Part shown: positions 45,520-54,896 of the stretch, in pieces | Numbering within the stretch: the first letter of the stretch is position 1 | Layout of the letters: each line of letters starts with the position of its first letter | Origin: Pleomorphomonas oryzae DSM 16300 | GTDB taxonomy: Bacteria; Pseudomonadota; Alphaproteobacteria; Rhizobiales; Pleomorphomonadaceae | Reading direction: 5' to 3' | NCBI RefSeq assembly: GCF_000422965.1 | Contig: NZ_AUHB01000010.1 | Location: 119,915 to 183,914, forward strand | DNA length: 64,000 nucleotides | Notes under the pieces: model-generated | Databases searched by the model: none | Told to the model about the DNA's origin: nothing | The model's input: only the letters and a program-made list of their open reading frames with translations | Made by a program: the position numbers and the translations under genes

Positions 45520-45998
45520 CCCTTCTCACCCTTCCACCGCTCGGCCCGCGCATCGTCGTGGGCCTTCGCTTCCACCCAGCCACCTTCGCTTCGGTCGGCC
45601 GGGTGCTCCTTCTTCCAGAAGGGGGCGCGGGTCTTGAGGAAGTCCATCACATAGTCGCAGGCGGCAAAGGCGGCGTCGCGGTGGCTCGACGATACCGCCA
45701 CCAGCACGATGCGCTCGCCCGGCTTGATGCGGCCACCGCGATGGACGACGGTGATGGCGTAAAGCGGCCAGCGGGCGACGGCTTCGTTGACCACGCGGCC
45801 GATCTCTGCCTCGGCCATGCCGGGATAGTATTCCAGCTCCAGCGCAGCGAGCCGGCCGCCTTCGTCGCGGCAATAGCCGACAAAGCTGGTCACCGCGCCA
45901 ACGGCAGGGTCGCCAGCCTGCAAGGCATCGATCTCGGCGCCGACGTCAAAATCGTCGGGCCCGACGCGGACGATGATGCGCGGCTCGGTCGCTGCCAT
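45516..45998 (-). CDS. moaE: Molybdopterin synthase catalytic subunit
   Basis: 160 residues. MoaE features: VGAVTSFVGYCRDE, LELEYYPGMAEAEI, VVHRGGRIKPGERIVLVAVSSSHR, and the catalytic lysine stretch FLKTRAPFWKKE. It inserts sulfur from thiocarboxylated MoaD into precursor Z to make molybdopterin. The gene follows moaD with a two-base gap in the unit pgsA-moaD-moaE. Confidence 0.93.
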   Translation of the reverse strand: MAATEPRIIVRVGPDDFDVGAEIDALQAGDPAVGAVTSFVGYCRDEGGRLAALELEYYPGMAEAEIGRVVNEAVARWPLYAITVVHRGGRIKPGERIVLVAVSSSHRDAAFAACDYVMDFLKTRAPFWKKEHPADRSEGGWVEAKAHDDARAERWKGEKG

Positions 45999-46000
45999 GA

Positions 46001-46267
46001 TCAGCCGCCGGTCATCGGTGGAAACAGGGCGATCTCGCGGGCGTCCCCGAGCGCTTCGTCCTGCTCGATATGCAGCTGGTCGACGGCGACGCGGATGGTG
46101 TCGGGCGTCTCGAAGGCAAAGGCGTAGGCATCGCCGCGACCCGACAGCCAGCGGACCAGATCGCCGGCCGTCACCACTGTCTCCGGTAGCGCCAGCCGTT
46201 CCTCGGACAGCCCGATGCGTTCACGCACCCAGGCGAAATAGCGGATCAGCACCGGCTCACGGCTCAT
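46001..46267 (-). CDS. moaD: Molybdopterin synthase sulfur carrier subunit
   Basis: 88 residues with a ubiquitin-like beta-grasp fold. It begins VLIRYFAWVRERIGLSEERL and ends FPPMTGG, with the C-terminal Gly-Gly that is adenylated and thiocarboxylated. The start overlaps the pgsA 3' end by 11 bases and moaE follows directly, so all three are co-expressed. Confidence 0.92.
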   Translation of the reverse strand: MSREPVLIRYFAWVRERIGLSEERLALPETVVTAGDLVRWLSGRGDAYAFAFETPDTIRVAVDQLHIEQDEALGDAREIALFPPMTGG

Positions 46268-46835
46268 GACCTGCCTCCATCAGATGGACGACGCCACTGC
46301 GGAAATAATCATAGCCGGTGTAGAGCGTGACGATGGCCGCCGTCCACAGCATGGCAATGCCGAGCTCAGTGATGCCGGTCACCAGCTTGTCGCCGGTGGG
46401 GCCGAGCAGCAGGATGCCGATGGCGATCAGCTGCAGCGTCGTCTTCCACTTGGCGAGGCGGCTGACCGGCACGCTGACCTTGAGATCGGCGAGGAATTCC
46501 CGAAGGCCGGACACGAAGATCTCGCGCATCAGGATGATCACCGCCGCCCACAGCGAGAAGCCGCCGATGGTGCCGTAATAGGTGAGCACCAAGAGGCAGA
46601 CCGACACCAGGAGCTTGTCGGCGATCGGGTCAAGCATGCGACCAAGCGTCGATTGCTGCTTCCACAGGCGCGCCAGATAGCCGTCGAAATAGTCGGTGAT
46701 CGACGCGGCCGCGAACAGGCCGAAGGCCAGCCAGCGCCCAGCGTCACCCTCGATGTAGAAGGCGGCGACCACCGCCGGCACGGCGACGATGCGGAGATAG
46801 GTGAGGATGTTGGGCAGGGACCAGACGAATTTCAT
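46257..46835 (-). CDS. pgsA: CDP-diacylglycerol--glycerol-3-phosphate 3-phosphatidyltransferase
   Basis: 192 residues, an inner-membrane enzyme making phosphatidylglycerophosphate. The CDP-alcohol phosphotransferase motif is complete: Asp48, Asp51-Gly52, Ala55-Arg56, Gly65, Asp69, Asp73. It opens SLPNILTYLRI, as is usual. In alphaproteobacteria pgsA generally follows uvrC; here about 2.5 kb of accessory genes separate them. Confidence 0.93.
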   Translation of the reverse strand: MKFVWSLPNILTYLRIVAVPAVVAAFYIEGDAGRWLAFGLFAAASITDYFDGYLARLWKQQSTLGRMLDPIADKLLVSVCLLVLTYYGTIGGFSLWAAVIILMREIFVSGLREFLADLKVSVPVSRLAKWKTTLQLIAIGILLLGPTGDKLVTGITELGIAMLWTAAIVTLYTGYDYFRSGVVHLMEAGHEP

Positions 46836-47005
46836 AGCGCCGACATATGTTGATCCGCCAAAGACATTGCACGATGTCCCTGTCAGGGCAAGGGTCGGCA
46901 GCCGCCGAAAGTCAGCGCGGTAAATGTTCGACGTTCACCGTGGCGTGAAGCCATCACCAGGAGACACCGGTCACGAAGATGTGGCTCTCCCGCACTTGAA
47001 AAGAA

Positions 47006-47019
47006 ACCGACCAATCGGT
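47006..47019 (+). promoter_or_regulatory. TetR-type operator before the SMR pump gene
   Basis: ACCGA-CCAA-TCGGT inverted repeat 29 bases upstream of the SMR start. A tetR gene follows in the same operon, fitting autoregulated repression. Confidence 0.5.
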
Positions 47020-47048
47020 ATCTTTCGCGCCGATTTCAGGAGCTCTCC

Positions 47049-47393
47049 ATGAACCCCGCCCTCTCCGCCTACGGCTTTCTCGCGCTTGCCATCCTCTCCG
47101 AGGTGACGGGATCGTCGCTGCTGCAGAAGAGCGAGCAGTTCTCCAAGGCGCTGCCCACCCTGGGCATGGCCATCTGTTTCACCGCCGCCTTCTTCTTCCT
47201 GTCGCAGGCCCTCAAGGTGATCCCGCTCGCCATCGCCTATGCGATCTGGAGCGGCGTCGGCATCGTGCTGACCGCCACCATCGGTTTCTTCGTTTTCCGT
47301 CAGGCGCTCGACACCTGGGCGCTGTTCGGCATGAGCCTGATCGTGCTAGGCACCATCGTCCTCAACACGATGTCGCGCAGCACAGTTCACTGA
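47049..47393 (+). CDS. Small multidrug resistance (SMR) family efflux protein
   Basis: 114 residues and four helices. The essential membrane glutamate is Glu18 in AILSEVTGSSLLQKSEQF, with the family's later AIAYAIWSGVGIVLTATIGFFVF. It acts as an antiparallel dimer exporting lipophilic cations by proton antiport. Closest by eye to EmrE/QacE. One base separates its stop from the tetR start. Confidence 0.9.
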   Translation: MNPALSAYGFLALAILSEVTGSSLLQKSEQFSKALPTLGMAICFTAAFFFLSQALKVIPLAIAYAIWSGVGIVLTATIGFFVFRQALDTWALFGMSLIVLGTIVLNTMSRSTVH

Positions 47394-47394
47394 G

Positions 47395-47961
47395 ATGGAA
47401 ACCGACGCTCCGGAAACCGGCTATCGGCGCAAGAAGCGGCCCGAGCTCGTCCACCGCGCCCTGCTGGATCACGCCGCCAGGCTGGCTGTCGAACACGGGC
47501 TCGCCGCTGTCACCGTTCAGGCCGTCGCCGAGGCGGCTGGGGTCACCAAGGGCGGTCTGCTGCATCATTTCCCCAGCAAGCAGGCGCTGATCAACGCCGT
47601 CTTCGCCGATCTCCTGGACGCGCTCGATCGCCAGCTCGATGCGCGGATCGCCGCCGATCCCGAGCCGCACGGCGCCTTCACGCGCGCCTATATCGACTCC
47701 GTCTTTGCCATCGAGCCGGAAGGAAACGCCGCCGTCTGGGCGGCGCTCGCCATCTCCATGCTGACCGACCCGCCCTTGCGGCAGCTCTGGGCGGACTGGG
47801 TTCAAGACCGCCAGGAACGCCACCGCGACACCGACGGCACGCTGGCGCTCGCCGCCATCCGCCTCGCGGCGGACGGCATATGGCTCGCCGATCTCACCGG
47901 CGTCACCGTCGAGAAACGGACAGAGATGCGCGACTTCCTCCTTCGGGGGACCACGGTCTAG
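47395..47961 (+). CDS. TetR family transcriptional regulator
   Basis: 188 residues. The helix-turn-helix is at about 20-65 (LDHAARLAVEHGLAAVTVQAVAEAAGVTKGGLLHHFPSKQALINAV). The C-terminal ligand-binding domain resembles TetR_C_6-type members. It is cotranscribed with the SMR pump and likely represses it from the ACCGA/TCGGT site at 47006 (inference). Confidence 0.9.
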   Translation: METDAPETGYRRKKRPELVHRALLDHAARLAVEHGLAAVTVQAVAEAAGVTKGGLLHHFPSKQALINAVFADLLDALDRQLDARIAADPEPHGAFTRAYIDSVFAIEPEGNAAVWAALAISMLTDPPLRQLWADWVQDRQERHRDTDGTLALAAIRLAADGIWLADLTGVTVEKRTEMRDFLLRGTTV

Positions 47962-48068
47962 AATAGCCACCCGAAGCGGTGGCTTGGGTGACCGCAGCCG
48001 AACAATGGCGATTGCAACTCCGACCGCGCAGGATAAAGCTGGCGAAGTTGCTCGTCATCCGAGGCGTC

Positions 48069-48746
48069 ATGATCACAACATCTCCCCGCCGTTCCGTTCT
48101 GGTCCGCAGCTTTCATGCCCTGAGGATCAGGCCGCGCCTCATCACCGGCATGGTGATCGGCATCATCGCAGGCTTCATCTCGTCCATCGCCTTCAAGGGC
48201 CAAATCCATCTGCTGATCGGCTGGGATACCGGCATCGGCTTCTATCTCGTGACGACCTGGGCGATGATGATCAGGTCCAATGTCCATCAACTAAGGGTGC
48301 GCGCCGCCCGCCACGACGAAGGTGAGTGGACGATCATCCTGCTGTCGATTGCCGCCTCCCTGTCGAGCCTCATCGCCATCGTCGCCGAGCTGATGCGTGC
48401 CCATGCGGACGACCCGTTGAGGGCTTGGCGGGTGGCGGCGGCGGCCGTGACTATTCTGATCAGCTGGCTGTTCATCCACACCATCATGGCCCAGCATTAC
48501 GCCCACGACTATTATCTGCGCGAGGGCACTGGGCCCCGCCTGATATTCCCCGATCATATCAAGGAACCGGACTACTGGGACTTCGCCTATTTCTCCTTCA
48601 CCATCGGCGTTGCCGCCCAGACCGCCGATGTCGCCATCGCCACACCGCGCATCCGCCGCGTGGCGCTCGCCCATTCCGTTCTGGCCTTCTTCTTCAACAC
48701 CGCCATCCTGGCCATGGCCATCAACGTCGGTGCGAGCCTGTTGTGA
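48069..48746 (+). CDS. DUF1345 membrane protein
   Basis: 225 residues with five predicted helices. DUF1345 features: LLIGWDTGIGFYLVTTWAMM, the long helical pair WTIILLSIAASLSSLIAIVAEL and AAAAVTILISWLFIHTIMAQHYAHDYY, then PDYWDFAYFSFTIGVAAQTADV. The AQTADV sequence near the fourth helix is the family's most conserved stretch. Function unknown; it may be a small ion-channel-like protein. The ATG at 48069 is chosen by family length; an upstream GTG at 47979 is possible. Confidence 0.82.
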   Translation: MITTSPRRSVLVRSFHALRIRPRLITGMVIGIIAGFISSIAFKGQIHLLIGWDTGIGFYLVTTWAMMIRSNVHQLRVRAARHDEGEWTIILLSIAASLSSLIAIVAELMRAHADDPLRAWRVAAAAVTILISWLFIHTIMAQHYAHDYYLREGTGPRLIFPDHIKEPDYWDFAYFSFTIGVAAQTADVAIATPRIRRVALAHSVLAFFFNTAILAMAINVGASLL

Positions 48747-48809
48747 GGAGTTGAGACATCAGCACTGCGTCGGAGCGTACGGCTCCCGTCGCGAGCCTTT
48801 GCTTGGCGC

Positions 48810-49247
48810 TCAGCCTATTTCCTGGGCGAGCCCGATGAGGAGCCCTTCAGGCCCGCGGATGTAGCAGAGGCGATAGACGTCCTGGTACTGAACAATCTCG
48901 CCAACAAGCTGAGCACCGCGTGCGCGAAGCCGTTCGAGCGTCTGATCGAGGTCGTCCACGGCAAACATGACGCGGAGATAGCCGAGGGCGTTGACCGGAG
49001 CGTTCCGGTGATCCTCGACGACCGCAGGCTTTAGAAAGCGCGAAAGCTCGAGACGGCTGTGACCATCAGGCGTGCGCATCATGGCGATTTCCACATGCTG
49101 GTCGCCCAGCCCCGTGATGCGACCGGCCGATGCGCCTTCTATTGTGGCCCGCCCTTCCAGCTCGAGGCCGAGTTCGCGGAAAAACTCGATTGCCTCTCCG
49201 AGGTCCTCAACGACGATTCCCACGTTGTCCATCCGCTTGATCGCCAT
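48810..49247 (-). CDS. VOC family protein
   Basis: 145 residues with glyoxalase-fold modules: MAIKRMDNVGIVVEDLGEAI, then FFRELGLELEGR, and in the second half LGYLRVMFAVDDLDQTLERL. GGAGGAAAC immediately precedes the ATG at 49247. The final LLIGLAQEIG carries the usual C-terminal strand. Substrate unknown. It lies 78 bases downstream of uvrC on the same strand and may share its transcript. Confidence 0.82.
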   Translation of the reverse strand: MAIKRMDNVGIVVEDLGEAIEFFRELGLELEGRATIEGASAGRITGLGDQHVEIAMMRTPDGHSRLELSRFLKPAVVEDHRNAPVNALGYLRVMFAVDDLDQTLERLRARGAQLVGEIVQYQDVYRLCYIRGPEGLLIGLAQEIG

Positions 49248-49325
49248 GTTTCCTCCCCCTGGTGTCACTTCGCCGCGAAGCAAGAGGGACAAGCCGGCGA
49301 GCCATTGCGGACTGGTCGCTGGCCG

Positions 49326-51311
49326 TCACCCTTTCCTGAAAAAGTCGTGGATGGCCTTGGCGGTGGCGGCGGAAATGCCGGGCACCTTTTCGAGGTCGGT
49401 CAGCGCCGCCCGCTCGATTTCCTTGAGCGTGCCGAAGTGGTTGAGCAGCGCCCGCTTGCGCGTCGGACCGACGCCGGGGATCTCCTGCAGGCCGCCTTCG
49501 GATATCTGCTTGGAGCGCCGTGTCGCATGGCTGCCGTTGGCGAAGCGGTGCGCCTCGTCGCGCAGCCTCTGAATGAAGTAAAGGATCGGGTCGCGGGTCG
49601 GCAGCATGAAATCCGGCCGACCCGGCACGAAGAAGCGCTCGCGGCCAGCGTCGCGGTCCGGTCCCTTGGCGACACCCACCAGCGGCACGTCGGTGATGCC
49701 CAGTTCGTCGATGATCGATTTCACCGCCGACAGCTGGCCGGCGCCGCCGTCGATCAGCACCAGGTCCGGCCACGGTCCGAAACCGTCCTCGTCGCGCGGC
49801 GCCTCGGCCCGGCTGCCGTGTTCCTTGACCAGCCGCGAGAACCGCCGCTCCATCACCTCGCGCATCATGCCGAAGTCGTCGCCCGGCGTGATGTCGGTCG
49901 AGCGGATGTTGAACTTGCGATACTGGTTCTTCACGAATCCGCCAGGACCGGCAACGATCATGCCGCCCACCGGATTGGAGCCCATGATGTGGGCATTGTC
50001 GTAGACCTCGACGCGCTTCGGCGTCTCGGCAAGTCCGAACACCCGCCCGACACCCTCCAGCAGCTTCAGCTGGCTCGAGGTATCGGCCATGCGGCGGGCC
50101 AGCGCCTCGCGGGCGTTCTGCACGGCCTGCTCGACCACGTCCTTCTTCTCGCCGCGCTGCGGCCGCAGCACCTCGACCCGGCGGCCAGCCTTTTCGGACA
50201 ACGCCTCGGTCATCAGCGCCATGTCCTCGAAGGTGTGGCTGACCAGCACCAACGACGGGCATGGCTTGTCGTCATAGAACTGGGCGATGAACGAGGACAG
50301 CGCCTCGCCGGCCTCGGCACCACCCGCCTTGGGGAAGAAGGCGTGGTTGCCCCAGTTCTGGCCGGTGCGGAAGAAGAACACCTCGACGCAGGTCTGCCCG
50401 CCCTCCTGATGGACGGCGAACACGTCGGCTTCCTCGATGCCCTGCGGATTGATGCCCTGGCGGCTCTGCACATGGCTGAGCGCGGCGAGACGATCGCGGC
50501 AGACGGCGGCCCGCTCGAAATCCAGATTCTCGGCGGCGGTGTTCATCTCGATGGCGAGATGTTCCTTGATCTGGCGGCTCTTGCCGGACAGGAAATCCTT
50601 GGCCTCGCGGACCAGCTCGGCATAGCCCGCGGCGTCAATCTCGCCGGTGCAGGGCGCCGAGCAGCGCTTGATCTGGTAGAGCATGCAGGGCCGCGTCCGC
50701 GTCTCGAACTCGCCGTCCGAGCAGGTTCGGATCAGGAACGCCTTCTGCATGGCATTGATGGTCGCCGTCACCGCCGAGGCCGAGGCGAAGGGGCCGAAGA
50801 AGCTGCCCTTGCGCGAGCGGGCGCCGCGATGTTTGACGAGCTGCGGCGCCGCATGGTCGCCGGTGATCAGGATATAGGGAAAGCTCTTGTCGTCCCGCAG
50901 CAACACGTTGAAGCGCGGGCGAAGCTGCTTGATGAGGTTAGCCTCGAGCAGCAGCGCTTCCGTCTCGGTCTTGGTGACGACGAATTCCATCGCCGCCGTC
51001 GCCTGCACCATGCGGATGATGCGGGTCGGCAGCTGGCCGAGCCTTGTGTAGTTGGTCACCCGTTTCTTGAGGCTCTTCGCCTTGCCGACATAGAGCACGT
51101 CGCCCGACACCGACAGCATGCGATAGACGCCGGGGCTGTTGGGCAACAGGCGCACCATCGCCTGCACCACCTCGACGCCGCGTCGCGTCTCGGCCGTCGA
51201 CAGGTCGATCTCGCCGCCCTCTTCCTCCACCGCGTCCTCGAGCTCGGGCAGCTCGGCAGTCGGGGCGTCGTCGGCGTCAATATCGGGAATGAGATCGGGA
51301 TCGTCGGTCAT
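49326..51311 (-). CDS. uvrC: UvrABC system protein C (excinuclease nuclease subunit)
   Basis: 661 residues. Domains in order: GIY-YIG nuclease for the 3' cut ([27 protein letters not shown]), a UVR motif that binds UvrB, the RNase H-like domain for the 5' cut ([32 protein letters not shown]), and C-terminal helix-hairpin-helix repeats ([31 protein letters not shown]). An acidic N-terminal extension of about 35 residues precedes the nuclease. It partners with the UvrB encoded 11 kb away in the window. Confidence 0.95.
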   Translation of the reverse strand: MTDDPDLIPDIDADDAPTAELPELEDAVEEEGGEIDLSTAETRRGVEVVQAMVRLLPNSPGVYRMLSVSGDVLYVGKAKSLKKRVTNYTRLGQLPTRIIRMVQATAAMEFVVTKTETEALLLEANLIKQLRPRFNVLLRDDKSFPYILITGDHAAPQLVKHRGARSRKGSFFGPFASASAVTATINAMQKAFLIRTCSDGEFETRTRPCMLYQIKRCSAPCTGEIDAAGYAELVREAKDFLSGKSRQIKEHLAIEMNTAAENLDFERAAVCRDRLAALSHVQSRQGINPQGIEEADVFAVHQEGGQTCVEVFFFRTGQNWGNHAFFPKAGGAEAGEALSSFIAQFYDDKPCPSLVLVSHTFEDMALMTEALSEKAGRRVEVLRPQRGEKKDVVEQAVQNAREALARRMADTSSQLKLLEGVGRVFGLAETPKRVEVYDNAHIMGSNPVGGMIVAGPGGFVKNQYRKFNIRSTDITPGDDFGMMREVMERRFSRLVKEHGSRAEAPRDEDGFGPWPDLVLIDGGAGQLSAVKSIIDELGITDVPLVGVAKGPDRDAGRERFFVPGRPDFMLPTRDPILYFIQRLRDEAHRFANGSHATRRSKQISEGGLQEIPGVGPTRKRALLNHFGTLKEIERAALTDLEKVPGISAATAKAIHDFFRKG

Positions 51312-51368
51312 GGGCTCTGGAGCGATGCGCGTTCAAGGGAACGCACACCGCTCTCTCTTTTTGGTGTC

Positions 51369-51413
51369 GCATCGTTTCTGCGGAAAACCGGTTCCCACTT
51401 TTCCGCACGATGC
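51369..51413. repeat. Structured intergenic hairpin repeat, copy 2
   Basis: GCATCG, a four-base bulge TTTC, then stem TGCGGAAAA / TTTTCCGCA around the 11-base loop CCGGTTCCCAC, closed by CGATGC. It shares 19 bases with copy 1 (8834-8852, reverse orientation). The stems of the two copies differ but both pair. It lies between uvrC and ybjN. Confidence 0.72.
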
Positions 51414-51484
51414 TCTGGGATTCGCGGGCGGCTCAACTAGCATATCAAGGATGGCTGCGTCAGCCGATGGCGGCAGCCCTCATC

Positions 51485-51521
51485 AAAAAGGAAGGTCCCG
51501 GCCGATGAAGCGACCGGGACC
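51485..51521 (-). terminator. Terminator of ybjN
   Basis: On the minus strand the stem GGTCCCGG / CCGGGACC (12-base loop) is followed by TTCCTTTTT, 24 bases after the ybjN stop. Confidence 0.85.
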
Positions 51522-51544
51522 TCGTTGATCACCAGACAAAAGGC

Positions 51545-52045
51545 TCAGGCTTCGCCAACCGTCTCCAGCAGCGCATGGTCGAGCGCCTCCTTGGCGTTGC
51601 GGCCACCGCGCACCACGAAATCGAAGGCGAGGCGATGCCGCTCACAGGTGTCGACCGCCGTTTCGATCAGCGCCTCCATCTGTTCCGACGTCACCTCGGC
51701 CTGGCCGGTCAGCAGCAGCGTGTTGCGGTACATCACCACGCCCTCCGCCTGCCAGATGTCGAAATGGCCGATCCAGAGCTGCTCGTTGACCAGCGCCAAC
51801 AGCTTGGTCACCTCGGCCTTGCGGACGGTAGGCACCTTGATATCAAAGGCACAGGCCACATGCAGCGCTTCGATCTCGGAGAGCCAGCTGACCGCGACGT
51901 TGTAATCCGCGCCGTCGCCAGCGATGGAGATGGCAATCTCGTCGTCGTCTGAGCGCTCGAACGTCCAATCGTTCTGCGCGGCGAGCAGTTCGATCTCGTC
52001 CACGGGATTGGCGGTTCGCTCGGGATGCACGTCGATGAGGGTCAT
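51545..52045 (-). CDS. ybjN: YbjN domain protein (type III secretion chaperone-like fold)
   Basis: 166 residues. YbjN features: PVDEIELLAAQNDWTFERSDDDEIAISI and the alternating alpha/beta pattern with LLALVNEQLWIGHFDIW in the middle. The closing segment FVVRGGRNAKEALDHALLETVGEA is the conserved C terminus of the alphaproteobacterial group. GGAGG precedes the ATG at 52045. Cytosolic. E. coli YbjN affects stress and motility phenotypes, but the molecular role is unknown. The symbol is by domain only. Confidence 0.82.
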   Translation of the reverse strand: MTLIDVHPERTANPVDEIELLAAQNDWTFERSDDDEIAISIAGDGADYNVAVSWLSEIEALHVACAFDIKVPTVRKAEVTKLLALVNEQLWIGHFDIWQAEGVVMYRNTLLLTGQAEVTSEQMEALIETAVDTCERHRLAFDFVVRGGRNAKEALDHALLETVGEA

Positions 52046-52296
52046 TTTGACCTCCAGGGTTGCCGCTGCGAAACAGCGTGTGCCGATACCGATGTCGACC
52101 TTCATTGCTCCGCCAAGGCGAAACGCCGACGCCGACAGCTTTGAGCCAGGGACGGAGAACCGCCAACTGGCAACACCGAAGCGGCCGGAACCGCCCGGAA
52201 TTCAGCAACCCAACATGCGCCAGTCCGCGATACAGGAGGCGCACGAATCTCACGTTGACTTCAGAATATGCCTGAAGACCGTTGAAACGGAAACCC

Positions 52297-52584
52297 TTAT
52301 GGTCCCTCGGCGGTTTCCGCCTCGGCTTCGCTGTGGGAAAGCCGGGTCTCGAGCTCGGCAACACGGGCGGAAAGCCGCTCTACTTCGGCCAACGCACGGG
52401 TAGCGATCTCCTGCACCGTCTCGAGGTCCTCGCGGCGAACGAGGTCGAGTTCCGAGGCCAAGCGCTCGCCCTGAGCACGGAAAGCCGAAGACACTTCCCG
52501 CCCAGCCGACTGGGCGAACCCGGTGGCGTCGTTCATCAGCTTGGCGAATTCGTCGAAGATGCGTCCCTGGGGGCCGGTCGTCAT
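52297..52584 (-). CDS. ubiK: Accessory factor UbiK family protein (BMFP domain)
   Basis: 95 residues. The N-terminal amphipathic helix is GRIFDEFAKLMNDATGFAQSAGREV, followed by a coiled coil (LDLVRREDLETVQEIATRALAEVERLSARVAELETRL). UbiK trimers bind membrane lipids and help the aerobic ubiquinone-biosynthesis complex in E. coli. Assignment is by domain pattern and length. It is divergent from lgt, with 272 bases between. Confidence 0.8.
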   Translation of the reverse strand: MTTGPQGRIFDEFAKLMNDATGFAQSAGREVSSAFRAQGERLASELDLVRREDLETVQEIATRALAEVERLSARVAELETRLSHSEAEAETAEGP

Positions 52585-52856
52585 GGCAGTCGTCTCCCGA
52601 GTGGCAGGTCAGACTCTCTATTTGGCCCCTCGCCCGTTTCGCTTCAAGCGGAAGATGATCGAGACGGGAGAAAGGTTCCCTTTCGCCGGAAATCAACGGC
52701 AAACGCGGCATGCCCTAGCGAACAATGCCAGATTAACAAGCATTTGCCTAAGTTAAGCCCTCATCAGACTTGACGAAGGACTGAACGCCCATCAATCCTC
52801 GCTCGCGGGAATTGCCACCCCGGGGGTTCGCGCCGCCATTCGCCAGAAGGACCACA

Positions 52857-53693
52857 ATGCTTTTTGCCCTGCCCTTCCCGCCGATCAGCCCCGTCCTCGT
52901 CGAACTCGGCCCCGTCTCCATCCGCTGGTATGGGCTCGCCTATGTCACCGGTCTGATCTTCGGCTGGTGGTACATCATTCGTCTGGTGGAAACCGAGCGG
53001 CTGTGGAACGGCCTCAAGCGTCCGAAGGCCACCGACATCGACGACCTCCTGGTGTGGATGACGCTGGGCGTCGTGCTGGGCGGCCGCGTCGGCTACATCC
53101 TGTTCTACAATTTTGCTGCCTACAGCGAGAACCCCTGGGAGATCCTGCAGATCTGGCACGGCGGCATGTCGGTACACGGCGGCTTCATCGGCACGGCCAT
53201 CGCCCAATACCTGTTCGCCCGCCGGCGCGGCCTCAACGTGCTCACCGTGTTCGACCTGTCGGCTGCCGCCGTGCCGGTCGGCCTGTTCCTTGGCCGCCTT
53301 GCCAACTTCGTCAACGGCGAGCTCTACGGCCGGGTCACCGACGTGCCCTGGGCCTTCGTCTTCCCCAATTCCGACGGCCTGCCCCGCCACCCGAGCCAGC
53401 TCTACGAGGCTGGCCTCGAGGGTCTGTTGATCTTCACCGTGCTGACGCCGCTGATCTGGAAATCCGGCATCCTCAAGAAGCCCGGCCTTGCCGTCGGCAT
53501 TTTCGGGTTGATCTACGCCGCCGCCCGCATCCTGGTGGAAACGGTGCGCGAACCCGATCCGCAGGTCGGCTTCCTCGCCGGCGGCTTCCTGACCATGGGC
53601 ATGCTGCTGTCGGCCATCACTGCCGTCGCCGCCCTGGCCCTGGTTGTCCTGGCACTGGGCGGCCGGACGCGGCGGCCGGAACCGTCGTCATGA
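52857..53693 (+). CDS. lgt: Prolipoprotein diacylglyceryl transferase
   Basis: 278 residues, an inner-membrane enzyme that attaches diacylglycerol from phosphatidylglycerol to the lipobox cysteine of prolipoproteins. The Lgt signature GRLANFVNGELYGR is present, with the catalytic-region HGGMSVHGGFIG and RHPSQLYEAGLEG. AAGGA precedes the ATG at 52857. The stop overlaps the midA start (ATGA). A predicted client, the lipoprotein at 55781, is encoded nearby. Confidence 0.94.
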   Translation: MLFALPFPPISPVLVELGPVSIRWYGLAYVTGLIFGWWYIIRLVETERLWNGLKRPKATDIDDLLVWMTLGVVLGGRVGYILFYNFAAYSENPWEILQIWHGGMSVHGGFIGTAIAQYLFARRRGLNVLTVFDLSAAAVPVGLFLGRLANFVNGELYGRVTDVPWAFVFPNSDGLPRHPSQLYEAGLEGLLIFTVLTPLIWKSGILKKPGLAVGIFGLIYAAARILVETVREPDPQVGFLAGGFLTMGMLLSAITAVAALALVVLALGGRTRRPEPSS

Positions 53694-54763
53694 CCGGTCT
53701 TGAAGAGAAGATCCGCCGCCTGATCGCCGCCGTCGGCCCCATCTCGGTCGCCGACTACATGAGCCTCGTGCTGTCCGATCCCGAGCACGGCTATTACACC
53801 ACCCGCACCGCCATCGGCCTCGAGGGCGATTTCATCACCGCGCCGGAAATCAGCCAGATGTTCGGCGAATTGATCGGCATCTGGTGCGTCGCCGCCCATG
53901 AGGCGCTCGGCCGGCCGCAACGCCTGTCGCTGGTCGAACTCGGTCCGGGGCGCGGCACGCTGATGGCCGACCTGCTCCGCGCCGGCCGCGTCGATCCCGG
54001 CTTCATCCGCGCCGCCGAGGTACACCTCGTCGAGATCAGCCCGGAGCTGCGCCGCCGGCAGGAGGCCCGCCTCTCCGGCCTGGCCAGCCCCGTCTGGCAC
54101 GACCGCATCGACGACCTGCCGGACGGGCCGCTGATCGTCATCGCCAACGAGTTCTTCGATGCCCTGCCGATCCGCCAGTTCGTCCGCAGCGAACGCGGCT
54201 GGCGCGAGCGCGTCGTCGGCCTCGATGAACGGGACAATCTCGCGTTCGGCATCGGCGCCGCCGCCCCCGACCTCGCCTTGCTGCCAGCGGGTGCCAGCGA
54301 GGCATCCATCGGTGCTGTGGCCGAGATCAACCGCCCGGCCGAGGCGATCGTCGCCACCCTCGCCCATCGCCTCGTCCAGCATGGCGGCGCCGCGCTGATT
54401 TTCGACTACGGCCACCTGAAAAGCGGCTTTGGCGAGACGCTGCAGGCCGTGCGGTCCCACCACTATGCCGACCCGCTCAGTGAGCCCGGCGAGTGCGATC
54501 TCACCGCCCACGTCGATTTCGATCGCCTCGCCCAAGCAGCGGTCGCCGAGGGCGCCAGTGTGCTTGGACCAATCACCCAGGGCGATTTCCTCATCACCAT
54601 GGGCCTCGTCGAAAGGGCCGGTGCCCTTGGCAGCGGTCGGAGCGAAGAGGAACAACAGAACATCGTCGCGGCCGTGGAGCGACTGGCCGGCCCGGAAGAA
54701 ATGGGCACGCTGTTCAAGGCAATGGCCGTGACGCACCCGCCGATGGAACTGCCCGGTTTCTAA
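53690..54763 (+). CDS. MidA/NDUFAF7-type SAM-dependent arginine methyltransferase homologue
   Basis: 357 residues. Family phrases: GPISVADYMSLVLSDPEHGYYTTR, GDFITAPEISQMFGELIGIW, the SAM motif LVELGPGRGTLMADLLR and VIANEFFDALPIRQFV. The ATG overlaps the lgt stop by four bases. Mitochondrial NDUFAF7 dimethylates an arginine of the complex I subunit NDUFS2. The alphaproteobacterial homologue may do the same to NuoD (inference from the eukaryotic protein). The block lgt-this gene-pgeF is conserved in the class. Confidence 0.9.
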   Translation: MTGLEEKIRRLIAAVGPISVADYMSLVLSDPEHGYYTTRTAIGLEGDFITAPEISQMFGELIGIWCVAAHEALGRPQRLSLVELGPGRGTLMADLLRAGRVDPGFIRAAEVHLVEISPELRRRQEARLSGLASPVWHDRIDDLPDGPLIVIANEFFDALPIRQFVRSERGWRERVVGLDERDNLAFGIGAAAPDLALLPAGASEASIGAVAEINRPAEAIVATLAHRLVQHGGAALIFDYGHLKSGFGETLQAVRSHHYADPLSEPGECDLTAHVDFDRLAQAAVAEGASVLGPITQGDFLITMGLVERAGALGSGRSEEEQQNIVAAVERLAGPEEMGTLFKAMAVTHPPMELPGF

Positions 54764-54896
54764 AGGGGACGCCAACGAAGCCGAGCCATCCGGACAATGT
54801 CATGCTCTTTCCCAAACCCCGCCCGAAAATGGTCGCGTTTGCATTGTCCCTAGAGGGACATAGACCGCGTCCAACGCCCTCTCCCGGAATACCCAG

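Noticed and set aside
49059-51440. 793-codon plus-strand open frame opposite uvrC
   Set aside because: Shadow of uvrC and the VOC gene; composition not protein-like.
52967-53689. Upstream extension of the midA frame into lgt
   Set aside because: The extension is Arg/Pro-rich shadow of lgt; the ATGA-coupled start at 53690 gives the normal family length.
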